Shown: positions 37,803-47,383, counted from the first letter of the stretch. The stretch is 64,000 bases of DNA from Saccharomonospora glauca K62 (GCF_000243395.2 NZ_CM001484.1:3156524-3220523), one strand, 5' to 3'. Notes: generated from the sequence alone by a model not told the origin. Numbers and translations: made by a program.

Positions 37803-38791
37803 TCCCCTTCGACTACGAGCGGGCCACCGACGCCGAGACCGCCGTCGCGGCGGTGACGGGCAACCGCAGGGCCGCCTACCTCGCGGGCGGCACGAACCTC
37901 GTCGACCACATGAAGCTCGGCATCGCCGCCCCCGAGGTGCTCGTCGACATCACGGCCCTGCCGCTCGGGGACGTCGAGGAGCTGCCCGACGGCGGGCTAC
38001 GGCTCGGCGCCGGGGCCCTCAACAGCGAGGTCGCCGCCCACCCACTGGTTCGCCGCCGCTACCCGGTGCTCTCGCAGGCCCTGCTCACCGGGGCGTCCGG
38101 ACAACTGCGCAACCTCGCCACCGTGGGGGGCAACCTGTTGCAACGCACCCGCTGCGTGTACTTCCAGGACGTCACGACCCCCTGCAACAAACGGTCGCCG
38201 GGCGAGGGGTGCTCGGCACTCGACGGCTACACGCGCTACCACGCGGTGCTCGGCGCGTCCCCCCACTGCGTGGCCGTGCATCCGTCGGACATGGCCGTGG
38301 CGCTCGCCGCGCTCGACGCCGTCGTACGGGTCCGCACCGCGGACGGCGAGCGCGCGATACCGGTCGCCGAGCTGCACCGCCTGCCCGGCGAACACCCCGA
38401 GCGGGACACGGTGCTCGAACACGGCGAGCTGATCACCGCCGTGGACCTGCCCCCGCTGCGGTCCGCGCGGCGTTCCCGGTACGCCAAGGCACGCGACCGC
38501 GCGTCGTTCGCCTTCGCCCTGGTGTCCGTGGCGGCGGTCCTCGACATCTCCGGTGGGGTGGTGCGGGACGTCCGCGTCGCGTTCGGGGGCCTGGCGCACA
38601 AACCGTGGCGCGCGACGGCGGCCGAACGGGCGTTACGGGGTGCCCGTGCGACGTCCGAGGCCTTCCACGCGGCGGCCGAGGCCGAACTCGCCGACGCGAG
38701 ACCGTTGCGGGACAACGCGTTCAAGATCACTCTGGCGCGTTCGATGTTCGTCTCCGTGTTGCGGGAACTGGCGCGGGAGGAAAGCCCATGA
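37799..38791 (+). CDS. Molybdenum aldehyde oxidoreductase, FAD subunit (PaoB-like)
   Basis: 330 residues from GTG 37799; ATG 37781 in the same frame is possible. FAD-binding motifs: [15 protein letters not shown] and the [13 protein letters not shown] block. Between them and the C-terminal domain is an extra segment, [20 protein letters not shown]...HC, whose four Cys match the positions that hold an additional [4Fe-4S] cluster in E. coli PaoB. It transfers electrons to the final acceptor. The stop overlaps the ATG of the large subunit. Confidence 0.93.
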   Translation: MIPFDYERATDAETAVAAVTGNRRAAYLAGGTNLVDHMKLGIAAPEVLVDITALPLGDVEELPDGGLRLGAGALNSEVAAHPLVRRRYPVLSQALLTGASGQLRNLATVGGNLLQRTRCVYFQDVTTPCNKRSPGEGCSALDGYTRYHAVLGASPHCVAVHPSDMAVALAALDAVVRVRTADGERAIPVAELHRLPGEHPERDTVLEHGELITAVDLPPLRSARRSRYAKARDRASFAFALVSVAAVLDISGGVVRDVRVAFGGLAHKPWRATAAERALRGARATSEAFHAAAEAELADARPLRDNAFKITLARSMFVSVLRELAREESP

Positions 38792-40911
38792 GCGAGTCAC
38801 TGCACCCTCGGGCCATGGGGACCGCTCGCGAGCGCGTCGACGGGTGGGCGAAGGTGACGGGTACGGCTCCGTACGCCTACGAACACCGGGTCCCCGACCC
38901 CGCGTACCTGCACCCCGTGCAGTCGACGGTCGCGAGGGGACGGGTCACCGAGGTGGACGCGAGAGCCGCCACCGCGCTCGACGGGGTGCTCACGGTGCTC
39001 ACGCCATTCAACGCTCCCCGGCTGCGGCGCGACGACGACCCGGAGCTCGCGGTGCTGCAGTCCGACGAGGTGTGGTTCCGAGGGCAGCTCGTCGCGGCGG
39101 TGGTGGCCGAGACACCGGAGATCGCCCGCCAGGCCGCCGACCTCGTCCGAGTCGCCTACGAGGTCCGGCCGCACGACGTCACGCTGTCCGCCGATCGCGC
39201 CGACCTCTACAAACCCGATGTGGTGAACCCGAAACATCCCACCGACACCCTCACCGGCGACCCGGACACGGCCTTCGCGTCCGCCAGCAGGGCGGTGGAC
39301 GCCACTTACACCACGGCGATGTACCACAACAACCCGATGGAGCCCCACACCACCGTGGCGCTCTGGCACGGCGGGAACGCCTCTCCCGCGCTCACCCTGT
39401 ACGACTCCACGCAGGGCGTGCACCCCCTACGGGACGCCGTGGCGGCGCTGTTCGAGCTCTCGCCCGACCGAATCCGGGTCGTGTCGCCGTACGTCGGCGG
39501 AGGGTTCGGGTCGAAGGGCATGCCGCACGCGCACGTGGCCCTCACGGCGCTGGCCGCCACCCGAGTCGAGGGACGAGCGGTGAAGTTCGCGGTGACCCGA
39601 CAGCAGATGTTCTCGTTCGTCGGATACCGCACGCCCACCATCCAGCGAATGCGGTTGGCCGCCGACGCCGACGGCAGGCTCACCGGCATCAGCAACGACG
39701 TCGTCGAGCTGACCTCGCGCTACAAGGAGTTCGCCGAGCAGACCGGGCTACCGACCCGGACGATGTACGCCGCCCCTCACCGGCGCACCACCCACCGGCT
39801 GGCGGCGCTCGACCTCTCGGTGCCGTCGTGGATGCGCGCGCCCGGCGAGTGTCCCGGCATGTTCGCCCCCGAGGTCGCGATGGACGAACTCGCCGAGGCC
39901 TGCGGCCTCGACCCCATCGAGTTACGCATCCGCAACGAACCGGAACGGGACCCCGAGAGCGGGATGCCGTACTCGACGCGCAACTTCGTGGCCTGCCTCA
40001 CCGAGGGGGCGCGGTGGTTCGGTTGGGACTCCCGCCCGCGCCTGCCCCGTTCGACCCTCGACGGCGACTGGTGGGTGGGCACCGGAGTGGCCGGGTCCAC
40101 CTACCCGGTGCTGCGGAGGCCCGGCTCGGCATGGGCGTCGGTGCGCTACCGGGCCGACGCCGATCGGGGCCGCTACGAGGTGTCGATCGGAGCGGCCGAC
40201 CTGGGCACCGGAGCGTGGACGGTGCTGACCCAGATCGCGGCCGACGCGCTCGACGTCTCCCCCGACGACATCGAGGTACGCATCGGTGACAGCGATCTCC
40301 CGCGCGCCCCCGTGGCGGGCGGGTCGTCGGGCACCACGAACTGGGGTTCGACCGTCGTGGCGGCGGCCCGCCGGTTCCGCGACAAGTACGGGTTCACTCC
40401 CACCGACGGTGACGAGTTCGCCGCCACCATGCCCGACGACGGCCATGCCGAGCGGTTCGCCATGGCCGCCTACGGTGCGCAGTTCGCCGAGGTGCGGGTC
40501 AACGTCTACACCGGCGAGATCCGCGTGCCGAGACTGCTCGGGGTCTTCGCCGTCGGCCGGGTGATCAACCCGCGTACGGCCCGGTCCCAGCTCGTCGGTG
40601 GCATGACGATGGGGCTGTCGATGGCCCTGCACGAGACCAGCGTGCTCGACGAACGCCTCGGTTTCGTGGTCAACCACGACCTCGCGGAGTACCACATCGC
40701 GACGTGCGCCGACGTGCCCTCGGTGGAAGCGCGGTGGATCGCCGAGGAGGACCCGTACCCGAATCCCATGGGCAGCAAGGGGATCGGCGAGATCGGCATC
40801 GTGGGCACGGCCGCCGCGATCGCCAACGCCGTGTACCACGCCACCGGGATACGGGTCCGCGACCTGCCCATCACGAACGACAAGGTGTTCGAACCCGCCC
40901 TGGTTGTGTGA
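38788..40911 (+). CDS. Molybdenum aldehyde oxidoreductase, catalytic subunit (PaoC-like)
   Basis: 707 residues. The N-terminal a/b hammerhead domain (AMGTARERVDGWAKVTGTAPYAYE) is followed by two molybdopterin-binding domains with VVSPYVGGGFGSKG, RAPGECPGMFAPEVAMDELAE and GGSSGTTNWGS. The active-site Glu lies near the end in MGSKGIGEIGIVG. It should bind molybdopterin cytosine dinucleotide and oxidise aldehydes or purine-like substrates. No XdhC/PaoD maturation gene or cofactor transferase is encoded next to it. The family is firm, the substrate open. Confidence 0.95.
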   Translation: MSESLHPRAMGTARERVDGWAKVTGTAPYAYEHRVPDPAYLHPVQSTVARGRVTEVDARAATALDGVLTVLTPFNAPRLRRDDDPELAVLQSDEVWFRGQLVAAVVAETPEIARQAADLVRVAYEVRPHDVTLSADRADLYKPDVVNPKHPTDTLTGDPDTAFASASRAVDATYTTAMYHNNPMEPHTTVALWHGGNASPALTLYDSTQGVHPLRDAVAALFELSPDRIRVVSPYVGGGFGSKGMPHAHVALTALAATRVEGRAVKFAVTRQQMFSFVGYRTPTIQRMRLAADADGRLTGISNDVVELTSRYKEFAEQTGLPTRTMYAAPHRRTTHRLAALDLSVPSWMRAPGECPGMFAPEVAMDELAEACGLDPIELRIRNEPERDPESGMPYSTRNFVACLTEGARWFGWDSRPRLPRSTLDGDWWVGTGVAGSTYPVLRRPGSAWASVRYRADADRGRYEVSIGAADLGTGAWTVLTQIAADALDVSPDDIEVRIGDSDLPRAPVAGGSSGTTNWGSTVVAAARRFRDKYGFTPTDGDEFAATMPDDGHAERFAMAAYGAQFAEVRVNVYTGEIRVPRLLGVFAVGRVINPRTARSQLVGGMTMGLSMALHETSVLDERLGFVVNHDLAEYHIATCADVPSVEARWIAEEDPYPNPMGSKGIGEIGIVGTAAAIANAVYHATGIRVRDLPITNDKVFEPALVV

Positions 40912-40921
40912 GGAGTGATCG

Positions 40922-41767
40922 GTGAACCAGCCACGACAGAGCCAACACCCGCCCGGTGACACCGGCAGCATGGCCCCGCGACCGCGCGACGAGATGCGCG
41001 ACTGGGTGGGCCGCGACCTGCTTCGCGACCGCAAGGCCCTCGTCACGGGCGGTGACTCCGGCATCGGTCGCGCCGTCGCCGTGGCGTTCGCGAAGGAAGG
41101 CGCCGACGTCGCCATCGCCTACCTCACCGAGCACGACGACGCCGAACACACCGCGAAACTGGTGCGGGAGCAGGGCCGTCGTTGCCTGCTGCTGCCGGGA
41201 GACCTGGCCGACAGGGCCCACTGCGAACGGGTGGTCGCCGACACCGTACGCGAGTTCGGCGGCCTCGACCTGCTGGTGAACAACGTCGCGACCCAGCAGG
41301 AGCACGAGTCCTTCGACGAGATCGACGACGAGGAGTGGCTGCGTACCTTCGACGTGAACGTCCACTCCTACTTCCGCGTGACCGCGGCGGCACTGCGGCA
41401 CATGCCCGAGGGCAGCGCGATCATCAACAGCGGGTCCGTCAACGGCTTGCGCGGCAACAAGAAGCTCATCGACTACTCGGCCACCAAGGGCGCCGTGCAC
41501 GCGTGGACGTTCGCGATGGCCCAGTCGCTGATACCGAGGGGCATCCGGGTCAACTGCGTCGCTCCGGGGCCCGTGTGGACTCCGCTGATTCCCGCCACGA
41601 TGTCCGCCGAGCACGTCGAACAGTTCGGGCAGCAGGCGCCCATGGGCCGAGCCGCCGACCCGGACGAACTCGCCCCGTCGTACGTCTTCCTCGCCGCGAA
41701 CCAGATGTCGTCGTACTACACCGGTGAGGTCCTGGCCGCGCTCGGTGGCGAGACGACTCCGGGCTGA
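40922..41767 (+). CDS. Short-chain dehydrogenase/reductase
   Basis: 281 residues, GTG start behind GAGGAGTG. A disordered 40-residue head precedes a classical SDR domain: NAD(P) loop ALVTGGDSGIGRAV, LLVNNVA, catalytic Ser in SGSV, YSATK with the Tyr and Lys, and the APGPVWTPL loop. Length and head resemble the general-stress SDRs (YhdG/Gsp39-like) of bacilli and actinomycetes. It lies 10 bases after the aldehyde oxidoreductase operon and may be co-transcribed. The substrate is unknown. Confidence 0.93.
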   Translation: MNQPRQSQHPPGDTGSMAPRPRDEMRDWVGRDLLRDRKALVTGGDSGIGRAVAVAFAKEGADVAIAYLTEHDDAEHTAKLVREQGRRCLLLPGDLADRAHCERVVADTVREFGGLDLLVNNVATQQEHESFDEIDDEEWLRTFDVNVHSYFRVTAAALRHMPEGSAIINSGSVNGLRGNKKLIDYSATKGAVHAWTFAMAQSLIPRGIRVNCVAPGPVWTPLIPATMSAEHVEQFGQQAPMGRAADPDELAPSYVFLAANQMSSYYTGEVLAALGGETTPG

Positions 41768-41802
41768 AAACGATGCCCGAGCGACCACCGAGGAGGTGCC
41801 AC

Positions 41803-42135
41803 ATGGACGCGGGGATCGACCAACTGTGGGAGGAGTTCCACCGGGTCGTCAACATGTCGTCGCGGGAGCTCTCCGAATGGCTGCGGACTCGTTCGGCCAC
41901 GGCGGAGGACGAGGAGCTGCCCGACCGAGCCGGGCCACAGTTGGGCAGGCGAGTGCTGGAGATCCTCGGCAAACGCAAGAGCGATCTCGGCACCGACGAC
42001 GTGGAGGTGATGCGGCGGGTCGTCGATCGCGTGCACGGACAGCGGCGGGGCGATCTCGAACCCACCGCCGGGGACGTCCACTGGCGCCACCGGCTGATGA
42101 CGATTGGTCACGACCCCCTGAAACCCGCCCCGTGA
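41803..42135 (+). CDS. DUF3140 family protein
   Basis: 110 residues from ATG 41803, which has GAGGAGGTG eight bases upstream. Pattern of DUF3140: DQLWEEFHRVVNMSSRELSEWLRT, then GRRVLEILGKRKSDLGTDDVEVMRRVVDRV. Small, charged, helical and soluble. The family is widespread in actinobacteria and fungi-like genomes without assigned function, often near stress genes such as the SDR upstream. Confidence 0.88.
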   Translation: MDAGIDQLWEEFHRVVNMSSRELSEWLRTRSATAEDEELPDRAGPQLGRRVLEILGKRKSDLGTDDVEVMRRVVDRVHGQRRGDLEPTAGDVHWRHRLMTIGHDPLKPAP

Positions 42136-42202
42136 GCCGGGCATCCTCTGCCCGCGGGCCGAAGCGTTGTGCTCGCCCCGGCACGCGCCTACCGTGGCAA
42201 CC

Positions 42203-42718
42203 ATGAGGCCACGCGTGCTGGTCACGGGTATTGGCACCATCCTGCGTGGGGACGAGGGCTTCGCCCCGGAAGTGGTCCAGCGACTGGCGGAGCAGCAACT
42301 ACCCGCGTGGGTACAACTCGCCGACCACGGCATCGGTTCGGGTCGGCTCGACTGCGACCTGCTCGGCGGCTACGACACCACCGTGCTGGTGGACGGTTCG
42401 CCCCGCGGTGGGGCTCCCGGACAGTTACGGGTCACCGACCTGGATCTCACCGGCACCCCCGAGCCCCTCTCCGCCCCGGGCCCCCACGGCCTCACCCCGG
42501 CGACCGCGCTCCCCCTCCTGCGGCTGCTCGGCGGCGACGCCTCCCGGCTGGTCGTCGTCAGTTGCGAACCGCGAACCACCACGGGCGTGGGGCTCAGCCC
42601 CGAGGTGAAAAGCGCGGTACCCCGAGCGGTCGGGCTCATCACCGAACTGGTGTGGGGCGGTCCCGCCGAGCCGCCGTCGACACCGGCGGACCACCGGCTC
42701 CAACCCGTGAGCGAATGA
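42203..42718 (+). CDS. HycI/HoxM-type hydrogenase maturation protease homologue
   Basis: 171 residues. All three metal ligands of the nickel-sensing endoprotease family are in place: Glu in GTILRGDEGFAPEV, Asp in TVLVDGSPRG and His in PGPHGLTPATAL. Such proteases remove the C-terminal tail of the [NiFe] hydrogenase large subunit after nickel insertion. No hydrogenase or hyp gene lies in the window, so either the hydrogenase operon is elsewhere or this paralogue acts on another protein. The ATG at 42203 has no clear ribosome-binding site. Confidence 0.88.
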   Translation: MRPRVLVTGIGTILRGDEGFAPEVVQRLAEQQLPAWVQLADHGIGSGRLDCDLLGGYDTTVLVDGSPRGGAPGQLRVTDLDLTGTPEPLSAPGPHGLTPATALPLLRLLGGDASRLVVVSCEPRTTTGVGLSPEVKSAVPRAVGLITELVWGGPAEPPSTPADHRLQPVSE

Positions 42719-42731
42719 CGCGGTAACCCGA

Positions 42732-42782
42732 TAGCCGTTCGACTACCCGGGTTTCTCGTCATGCCGAGTGGTCGAACGGCTA
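42732..42782. promoter_or_regulatory. Long-spaced inverted repeat before the mutase/phosphorylase operon
   Basis: Perfect 12-base arms (tagccgttcgac at 42732-42743, gtcgaacggcta at 42771-42782) separated by 27 bases. The right arm overlaps a TACTAG hexamer that could be the -10 of the following operon. Either an operator bound by a dimeric regulator or the terminator of the protease gene; no T run, so I favour the operator. Confidence 0.5.
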
Positions 42783-42796
42783 CTAGCGTGAAAGGA

Positions 42797-43543
42797 ATGA
42801 TCGGGTTACCCGACGCGATCACCGCGTGTCTGTTCGACCTCGACGGCGTACTGACCAGTACCGCCGCCGTGCACATGCGCGCCTGGAAGCGGACCTTCGA
42901 CGAGTTCTTGCAGGAGCGCGACCCCGACGCGGCTCCGTTCGACGAGCAGGACTACGTCACCTACGTCGACGGTCGCTCCCGACTCGACGGTGTCCGCGCC
43001 TTCCTGGCGTCCAGGGGCATCAAGCTTCCGGAGGGCCGGGAGGACGACGACGTCGACGCCGAGACCGTGCACGGCATCGGCAACCGCAAGAACCGCCTGC
43101 TGCTGCGGTTGATCTCCGACGGTGTCACCCCGTATCCGGGCTCGGTCCGCTACCTCGACGCCGCCCGCGCGCACGGACTCGCCATCGGCGTGGTCACGTC
43201 GTCGGCCAACGGCGCGACGGTGCTGGACGCCGCCGGACTCACCGACTACGTGCGGGCCCGTGTCGACGGAAACACCATCCGCGAGCGGGGCCTGCGTGGG
43301 AAGCCCGCTCCCGACTCGTTCCTCGCGTGCGCCGCCGAGCTCGGGGTTCGCCCCTCCGCGGCGGCGGTGTTCGAAGACGCGCAGGCCGGGGTACGTGCCG
43401 GTCGGGACGGTGGCTTCGGCTACGTGGTCGGTGTCAATCGCGCCGCCCCCGAAGCGCACGCCGACCAGGAGAAGGCCTTGCGGGAGCAGGGCGCCGACGT
43501 CGTCGTCGACGACCTCGCCGATCTGCTGGAGGAGAACGCGTGA
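42797..43543 (+). CDS. HAD-family sugar phosphomutase (beta-phosphoglucomutase type)
   Basis: 248 residues from ATG 42797; GTG 42788 is possible and would suit a near-leaderless transcript. HAD motif I is FDLDGVLTSTA (nucleophile Asp and acid Asp). The cap contains YVDGRSRLDGV, motif II is VVTSSANG, motif III Lys is in RGKPAPDSF, and motif IV is VFEDAQAGV. It converts beta-glucose 1-phosphate, the product of the adjacent inverting GH65 phosphorylase, into glucose 6-phosphate. Its stop overlaps the phosphorylase start, so both are made together. Confidence 0.93.
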   Translation: MIGLPDAITACLFDLDGVLTSTAAVHMRAWKRTFDEFLQERDPDAAPFDEQDYVTYVDGRSRLDGVRAFLASRGIKLPEGREDDDVDAETVHGIGNRKNRLLLRLISDGVTPYPGSVRYLDAARAHGLAIGVVTSSANGATVLDAAGLTDYVRARVDGNTIRERGLRGKPAPDSFLACAAELGVRPSAAAVFEDAQAGVRAGRDGGFGYVVGVNRAAPEAHADQEKALREQGADVVVDDLADLLEENA

Positions 43544-45960
43544 CGAACAACGGGCCGGTGCCGGAACGCGGATACATCCTCTCGCCGTGGGAGCTGCGGT
43601 GGCAGGGGCTCGACGTGGACGAGCTGCAGCGCACCGAATCGACGTTCGCCCTGTCCAACGGACACATCGGGATGCGGGGCACCTTGGAGGAGGCCGAGCC
43701 CCGCGGCCTGCCGGGCACCTACCTCAACGGCTTCTACGAGGAACACGGACTGCCCTACGCCGAGGCCGGCTACGGCTACCCGGAAGCGGGGCAGACGGTG
43801 GTCAACGTCACCGACGGCAAGGTCATCCGCCTGCTGGTGGAGGACGAGCCGCTCGACATGCGCTACGGCCAGGCCACCAACCACTACCGGGTACTCGACT
43901 TCCGGTCGGGCACCCTGCGGCGGGAGACCGAGTGGACCTCGCCCACGGGCCGTCGCGTCCGGGTCCGCACCGAACGACTCGTGTCGTTCACCCAGCGGGC
44001 GGTCGCCGCCATCCGTTACGAGGTCGAACCGCTCGACGGGCGGATTCAACTGGTCGCCCAGTCCGATCTGCTCACCAACGAACCGATCGAATCGGAGTCG
44101 GGCGACCCTCGGGTGGCCGCCGCGTTGGAGGCTCCCCTGGTGGGCGAGTACGCCAAAGCCGAGGACTTCCGCGCCGTGCTCGTCCACCGGACCAAACGCT
44201 CGGGCCTGCGGATGGCCGCCGCCATGGACCACCAGATCGAGCCCTGTCGCGGACTACGCACCCACCTGGAGTGCGAGGAGGACCTGGCTCGGCTGACCAT
44301 CGCCGTGGACGTGCCGATGGGAAGCACCCTGCGGTTCACCAAGTACCTCGCCTACGGCTGGTCGGCCCAGCGCTCCATCCCGGCGCTGCGGGCCCAGGTG
44401 GACGCGGCTCTCGCCGGCGCGCTCCAAACCGGCTGGGAAGGCCTGCTACGGGAACAACGAGAATTCCTCGACAACTTCTGGGCGAGCGCGGACGTGCAGC
44501 TCGACGGCGATCCCGAACTGCAACAAGCCATCCGGTTCGCCCTGTTCCACGTGCTTCAGGCCGGGGCCCGTGGTGAGAGCCGTGCGATCCCCGGCAAGGG
44601 GCTCACCGGACCGGGCTACGACGGACACGCCTTCTGGGACACCGAGACGTTCGTGCTGCAGTTGTTGACCTACACGCTCCCCGACGCCGCCAGGGACGCG
44701 CTCCGATGGAGACACTCCACCTTGGACAAGGCGAAGGAACGAGCGGCGCAGCTCGGGCTCCGAGGGGCCGCGTTCCCCTGGCGGTCGATCAACGGTGCCG
44801 AGTGCTCGGCGTACTGGCCCGCGGGTACGGCGGCGTTCCACGTCAACGCCGACATCGCCGACGCCGTGCTGCGCTACCTGAACGCCACCCACGACACCGA
44901 GTTCGAACGCGAATGCGGCACCGAACTGCTCACCGAGACCGCGCGACTGTGGATCTCGCTCGGTCACCACGACCCTCACGGCGGCTTCCGCATCGACGGG
45001 GTCACCGGTCCCGACGAGTACTCCGCCGTCGTGGACAACAACGTCTACACCAATCTGATGGCGCAGCGGAATCTGCGCGGCGCGGCCGACTCCTGCGAAC
45101 GGCAACCCGACATCGCCGAGGCCCTCGGCGTCGATCACATCGAGGTCGCGGGATGGCGCGAGGCAGCGCGAAAGATGCGGATTCCCTACGACGAATTGCT
45201 GGGGGTGCACCCGCAGTCGGAGAGGTTCACCGAGCATGCCAAATGGGACTTCGCGAACACCCCGCCCGACCGCTATCCGCTGTTGTTGAACTACCCCTAC
45301 TTCGACCTCTATCGAAAACAGGTCGTCAAACAGGCCGATCTCGTGCTGGCCATGCACCTGCGCGGTGATGCGTTCTCCCTGGAACAGAAACGCCGTAACT
45401 TCGCGTACTACGAGGCGTTGACCGTGCGGGACTCCTCGCTGTCGGCCGCCACCCAGGCGGTGATCGCCGCCGAGTGCGGCCATCTGGAGCTGGCCTACGA
45501 CTACTTCGCCGAAGCCGTCCTCACCGACCTGCACGACCTGCACCACAACGTCCGGAACGGGTTGCACATGGCGGCGCTGGCGGGATCGTGGCTGGCGATC
45601 GTGGCCGGTTTCGGCGGCATGCGCGACTACGACGGCGAGTTGAGCTTCAAACCCCGGCTGCCTCCGATACCTCGCCGTATCTCCTTCCGCATGTGTTTCC
45701 GCGGCAACCAGTTCTCCGTGGAGATCCAACGGGACTTCGCTCGTTACTGGCTCACGGACGGCACTCCGTTCACCATCACCCACTACGACATCCCGGTGAC
45801 GGTGTCCACGGAGCCCGTCACGATGCCGATCCCTCCGGCCGAGCCGCAGGAGCGTCCCTCCCAGCCCGCGTGGCGCGCACCGATGAGGCGGGCCGTCCGG
45901 TCCGAGCCGGTGGCCCCGGTGGAGTCCCCGAGTCCGGCCGCTACCGCTCCTCCCGCGTAG
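43540..45960 (+). CDS. GH65 disaccharide phosphorylase
   Basis: 806 residues, GTG start overlapping the mutase stop. N-terminal beta-sandwich (ESTFALSNGHIGMRGTLEEAEP), linker, then the (alpha/alpha)6 barrel with GHAFWDTETFVLQLL, the catalytic acid in GVTGPDEYSAVVDNNVYTN (Glu of PDEY) and the phosphate-site region KQADLVLAMHL. A 70-residue proline-rich tail follows the C-terminal beta-domain. It should split trehalose, kojibiose, maltose or a related alpha-glucoside with phosphate. With the mutase it forms a complete route into glycolysis. Trehalose or kojibiose is likely, not proven. Confidence 0.93.
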   Translation: MTNNGPVPERGYILSPWELRWQGLDVDELQRTESTFALSNGHIGMRGTLEEAEPRGLPGTYLNGFYEEHGLPYAEAGYGYPEAGQTVVNVTDGKVIRLLVEDEPLDMRYGQATNHYRVLDFRSGTLRRETEWTSPTGRRVRVRTERLVSFTQRAVAAIRYEVEPLDGRIQLVAQSDLLTNEPIESESGDPRVAAALEAPLVGEYAKAEDFRAVLVHRTKRSGLRMAAAMDHQIEPCRGLRTHLECEEDLARLTIAVDVPMGSTLRFTKYLAYGWSAQRSIPALRAQVDAALAGALQTGWEGLLREQREFLDNFWASADVQLDGDPELQQAIRFALFHVLQAGARGESRAIPGKGLTGPGYDGHAFWDTETFVLQLLTYTLPDAARDALRWRHSTLDKAKERAAQLGLRGAAFPWRSINGAECSAYWPAGTAAFHVNADIADAVLRYLNATHDTEFERECGTELLTETARLWISLGHHDPHGGFRIDGVTGPDEYSAVVDNNVYTNLMAQRNLRGAADSCERQPDIAEALGVDHIEVAGWREAARKMRIPYDELLGVHPQSERFTEHAKWDFANTPPDRYPLLLNYPYFDLYRKQVVKQADLVLAMHLRGDAFSLEQKRRNFAYYEALTVRDSSLSAATQAVIAAECGHLELAYDYFAEAVLTDLHDLHHNVRNGLHMAALAGSWLAIVAGFGGMRDYDGELSFKPRLPPIPRRISFRMCFRGNQFSVEIQRDFARYWLTDGTPFTITHYDIPVTVSTEPVTMPIPPAEPQERPSQPAWRAPMRRAVRSEPVAPVESPSPAATAPPA

Positions 45961-45968
45961 GCGGGCGG

Positions 45969-46166
45969 TCAGCCGGGCGGCTCGATCGGACCCGCGTCGG
46001 GTGTCACCTCGTCGTCGGGCCGTACCTCGTCCCGGTTCGGGGGCTCGGGAACGTCGCGGGAGGGCACTCCGCCGAGGTCCCGCTTACCCCGCTTCGGGGT
46101 GGGCTCGGGGCCGGAGTCCGGCGGCTCCGGTTCGGTCCCACCGGGGACGTGCTCATCCGGTCGCAT
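45969..46166 (-). CDS. Small proline- and acid-rich protein
   Basis: 65 residues from ATG 46166, preceded by GAGAGTGAGG; a start at 46184 is possible. The product (MRPDEHVPGGTEPEPPDSG...) is wholly disordered, rich in Pro, Asp, Glu and Arg. It lies just downstream of the Ppx/GppA gene on the same strand, so it could be its operon partner. I recognise no family, and low-complexity frames of this size can be spurious in GC-rich DNA. Confidence 0.5.
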   Translation of the reverse strand: MRPDEHVPGGTEPEPPDSGPEPTPKRGKRDLGGVPSRDVPEPPNRDEVRPDDEVTPDAGPIEPPG

Positions 46167-46194
46167 CGGCCTCACTCTCCCCACCCTTCCTCGC

Positions 46195-47163
46195 TCAGGC
46201 GGCGTTGACCCGCCCTCCGGGTCGTTCCCGGAGGGCGTCCGGGTTCTCCATCAGCGCCAACAACACCCCGTGGGTGGTGGACCAGGGGCAGATCACCGCG
46301 GGACCGCCGAACACGGTGAGCAGGGCCTCGGCGACCACGGCGCCCGCCAGCGACTGCCGGGCCCTGGGCCTGGAGATGCCCGGAAGTTCGGCACGCCGCG
46401 ACGGCGGCAGGGCCGCCAGCCGGGGGATCACCCTCCGAACGTCTTCGAGATGCAGCTCCCTGGTCTTCACAGCGCCCTTGCGACGCCGCCCCGCCAGGAC
46501 GGCCAGCTGGCGCAGCATCTTCGAGCAGCCCACGGTGCCGAACTCGCGCAGCCGCGCCTCGTCCTCGCCGAGCGCCTCGCGGATCTCCTCGATGGCGTGG
46601 TTGCGCAGCGCCTCGATGGTGTCCTCCGAGGGGCGGTCGGTGTCGAGCCGCCAGGCCCGCGTGGTCTCCCGAGCCCCGAGGGGCAGCGACCGGGCGAAGT
46701 CGGCGTGCATCCCGCGACCGGCCGCCAGTTCGAGCGTGCCGCCGCCGATGTCGAGGACCGACAGGGGGCCGACACCGACCCCGAACCAGGCACGCGCGGC
46801 CCGGTAGGACAGGCGAGCCTCGTCGGTGCCGCTGAGGAACCGCAGGCTCCGTCCGGTGTCGGACTCAACCCGTGAGATCACCTCGTTCGCGTTACGGGCG
46901 TCCCGGATCGACGACGTCGCGAGGCAGAACACGTCCTCGATGCCGTGTTGCCGCGCCACCTCACCGGCCACGCGGACGGCGGAGACGACCGCCTCCACCC
47001 CTTCGGCGCGCAACCGCCCCGAGGCGTCGAGCGCCCGGTCGAGGCGGAGCCGGGTCTTGTGGCTCACCACGGGTTCCAACAGGGACCCGCCGCGGTCCAC
47101 CGCCAGCAGCCGCGCACTGAAGCACCCCACGTCGAGCACGGCCACCGTGCCCCTTGTCGTCAC
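46195..47163 (-). CDS. Ppx/GppA family phosphatase
   Basis: 322 residues, ASKHA fold. Phosphate loop 1 is VLDVGCFSARLL (Gly-Cys-Phe-Ser in place of the usual Gly-Ser-Asn). Loop 2 is VLDIGGGTLELA, and the middle holds FCLATSSIRDARN and FLSGTDEARLSY. Members hydrolyse inorganic polyphosphate or pppGpp. This belongs to the short, two-domain actinobacterial type. The loop-1 change may alter activity. Transcribed away from the sortase-like gene, with a 220-base divergent spacer. Confidence 0.9.
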   Translation of the reverse strand: MTTRGTVAVLDVGCFSARLLAVDRGGSLLEPVVSHKTRLRLDRALDASGRLRAEGVEAVVSAVRVAGEVARQHGIEDVFCLATSSIRDARNANEVISRVESDTGRSLRFLSGTDEARLSYRAARAWFGVGVGPLSVLDIGGGTLELAAGRGMHADFARSLPLGARETTRAWRLDTDRPSEDTIEALRNHAIEEIREALGEDEARLREFGTVGCSKMLRQLAVLAGRRRKGAVKTRELHLEDVRRVIPRLAALPPSRRAELPGISRPRARQSLAGAVVAEALLTVFGGPAVICPWSTTHGVLLALMENPDALRERPGGRVNAA

Positions 47164-47383
47164 AGTCGTCCACCCTTTCGTCGGTCACCGGCCGAACCAC
47201 CAGAATTCCCATCTCCGGCGAGGGATTACAGGCGTATAACCCGAATAGGTGACATTCAATCCGCGTCGTCGCTTTTCGGTAACAATGTTTCGACGCGAAC
47301 GATCTCACTTCCGGAGGGATTAATCGCAGAAGGGGGCGATCGGTGATCCGAAATCGCGCGGCGGAACCGGGGAACCACTGTCC

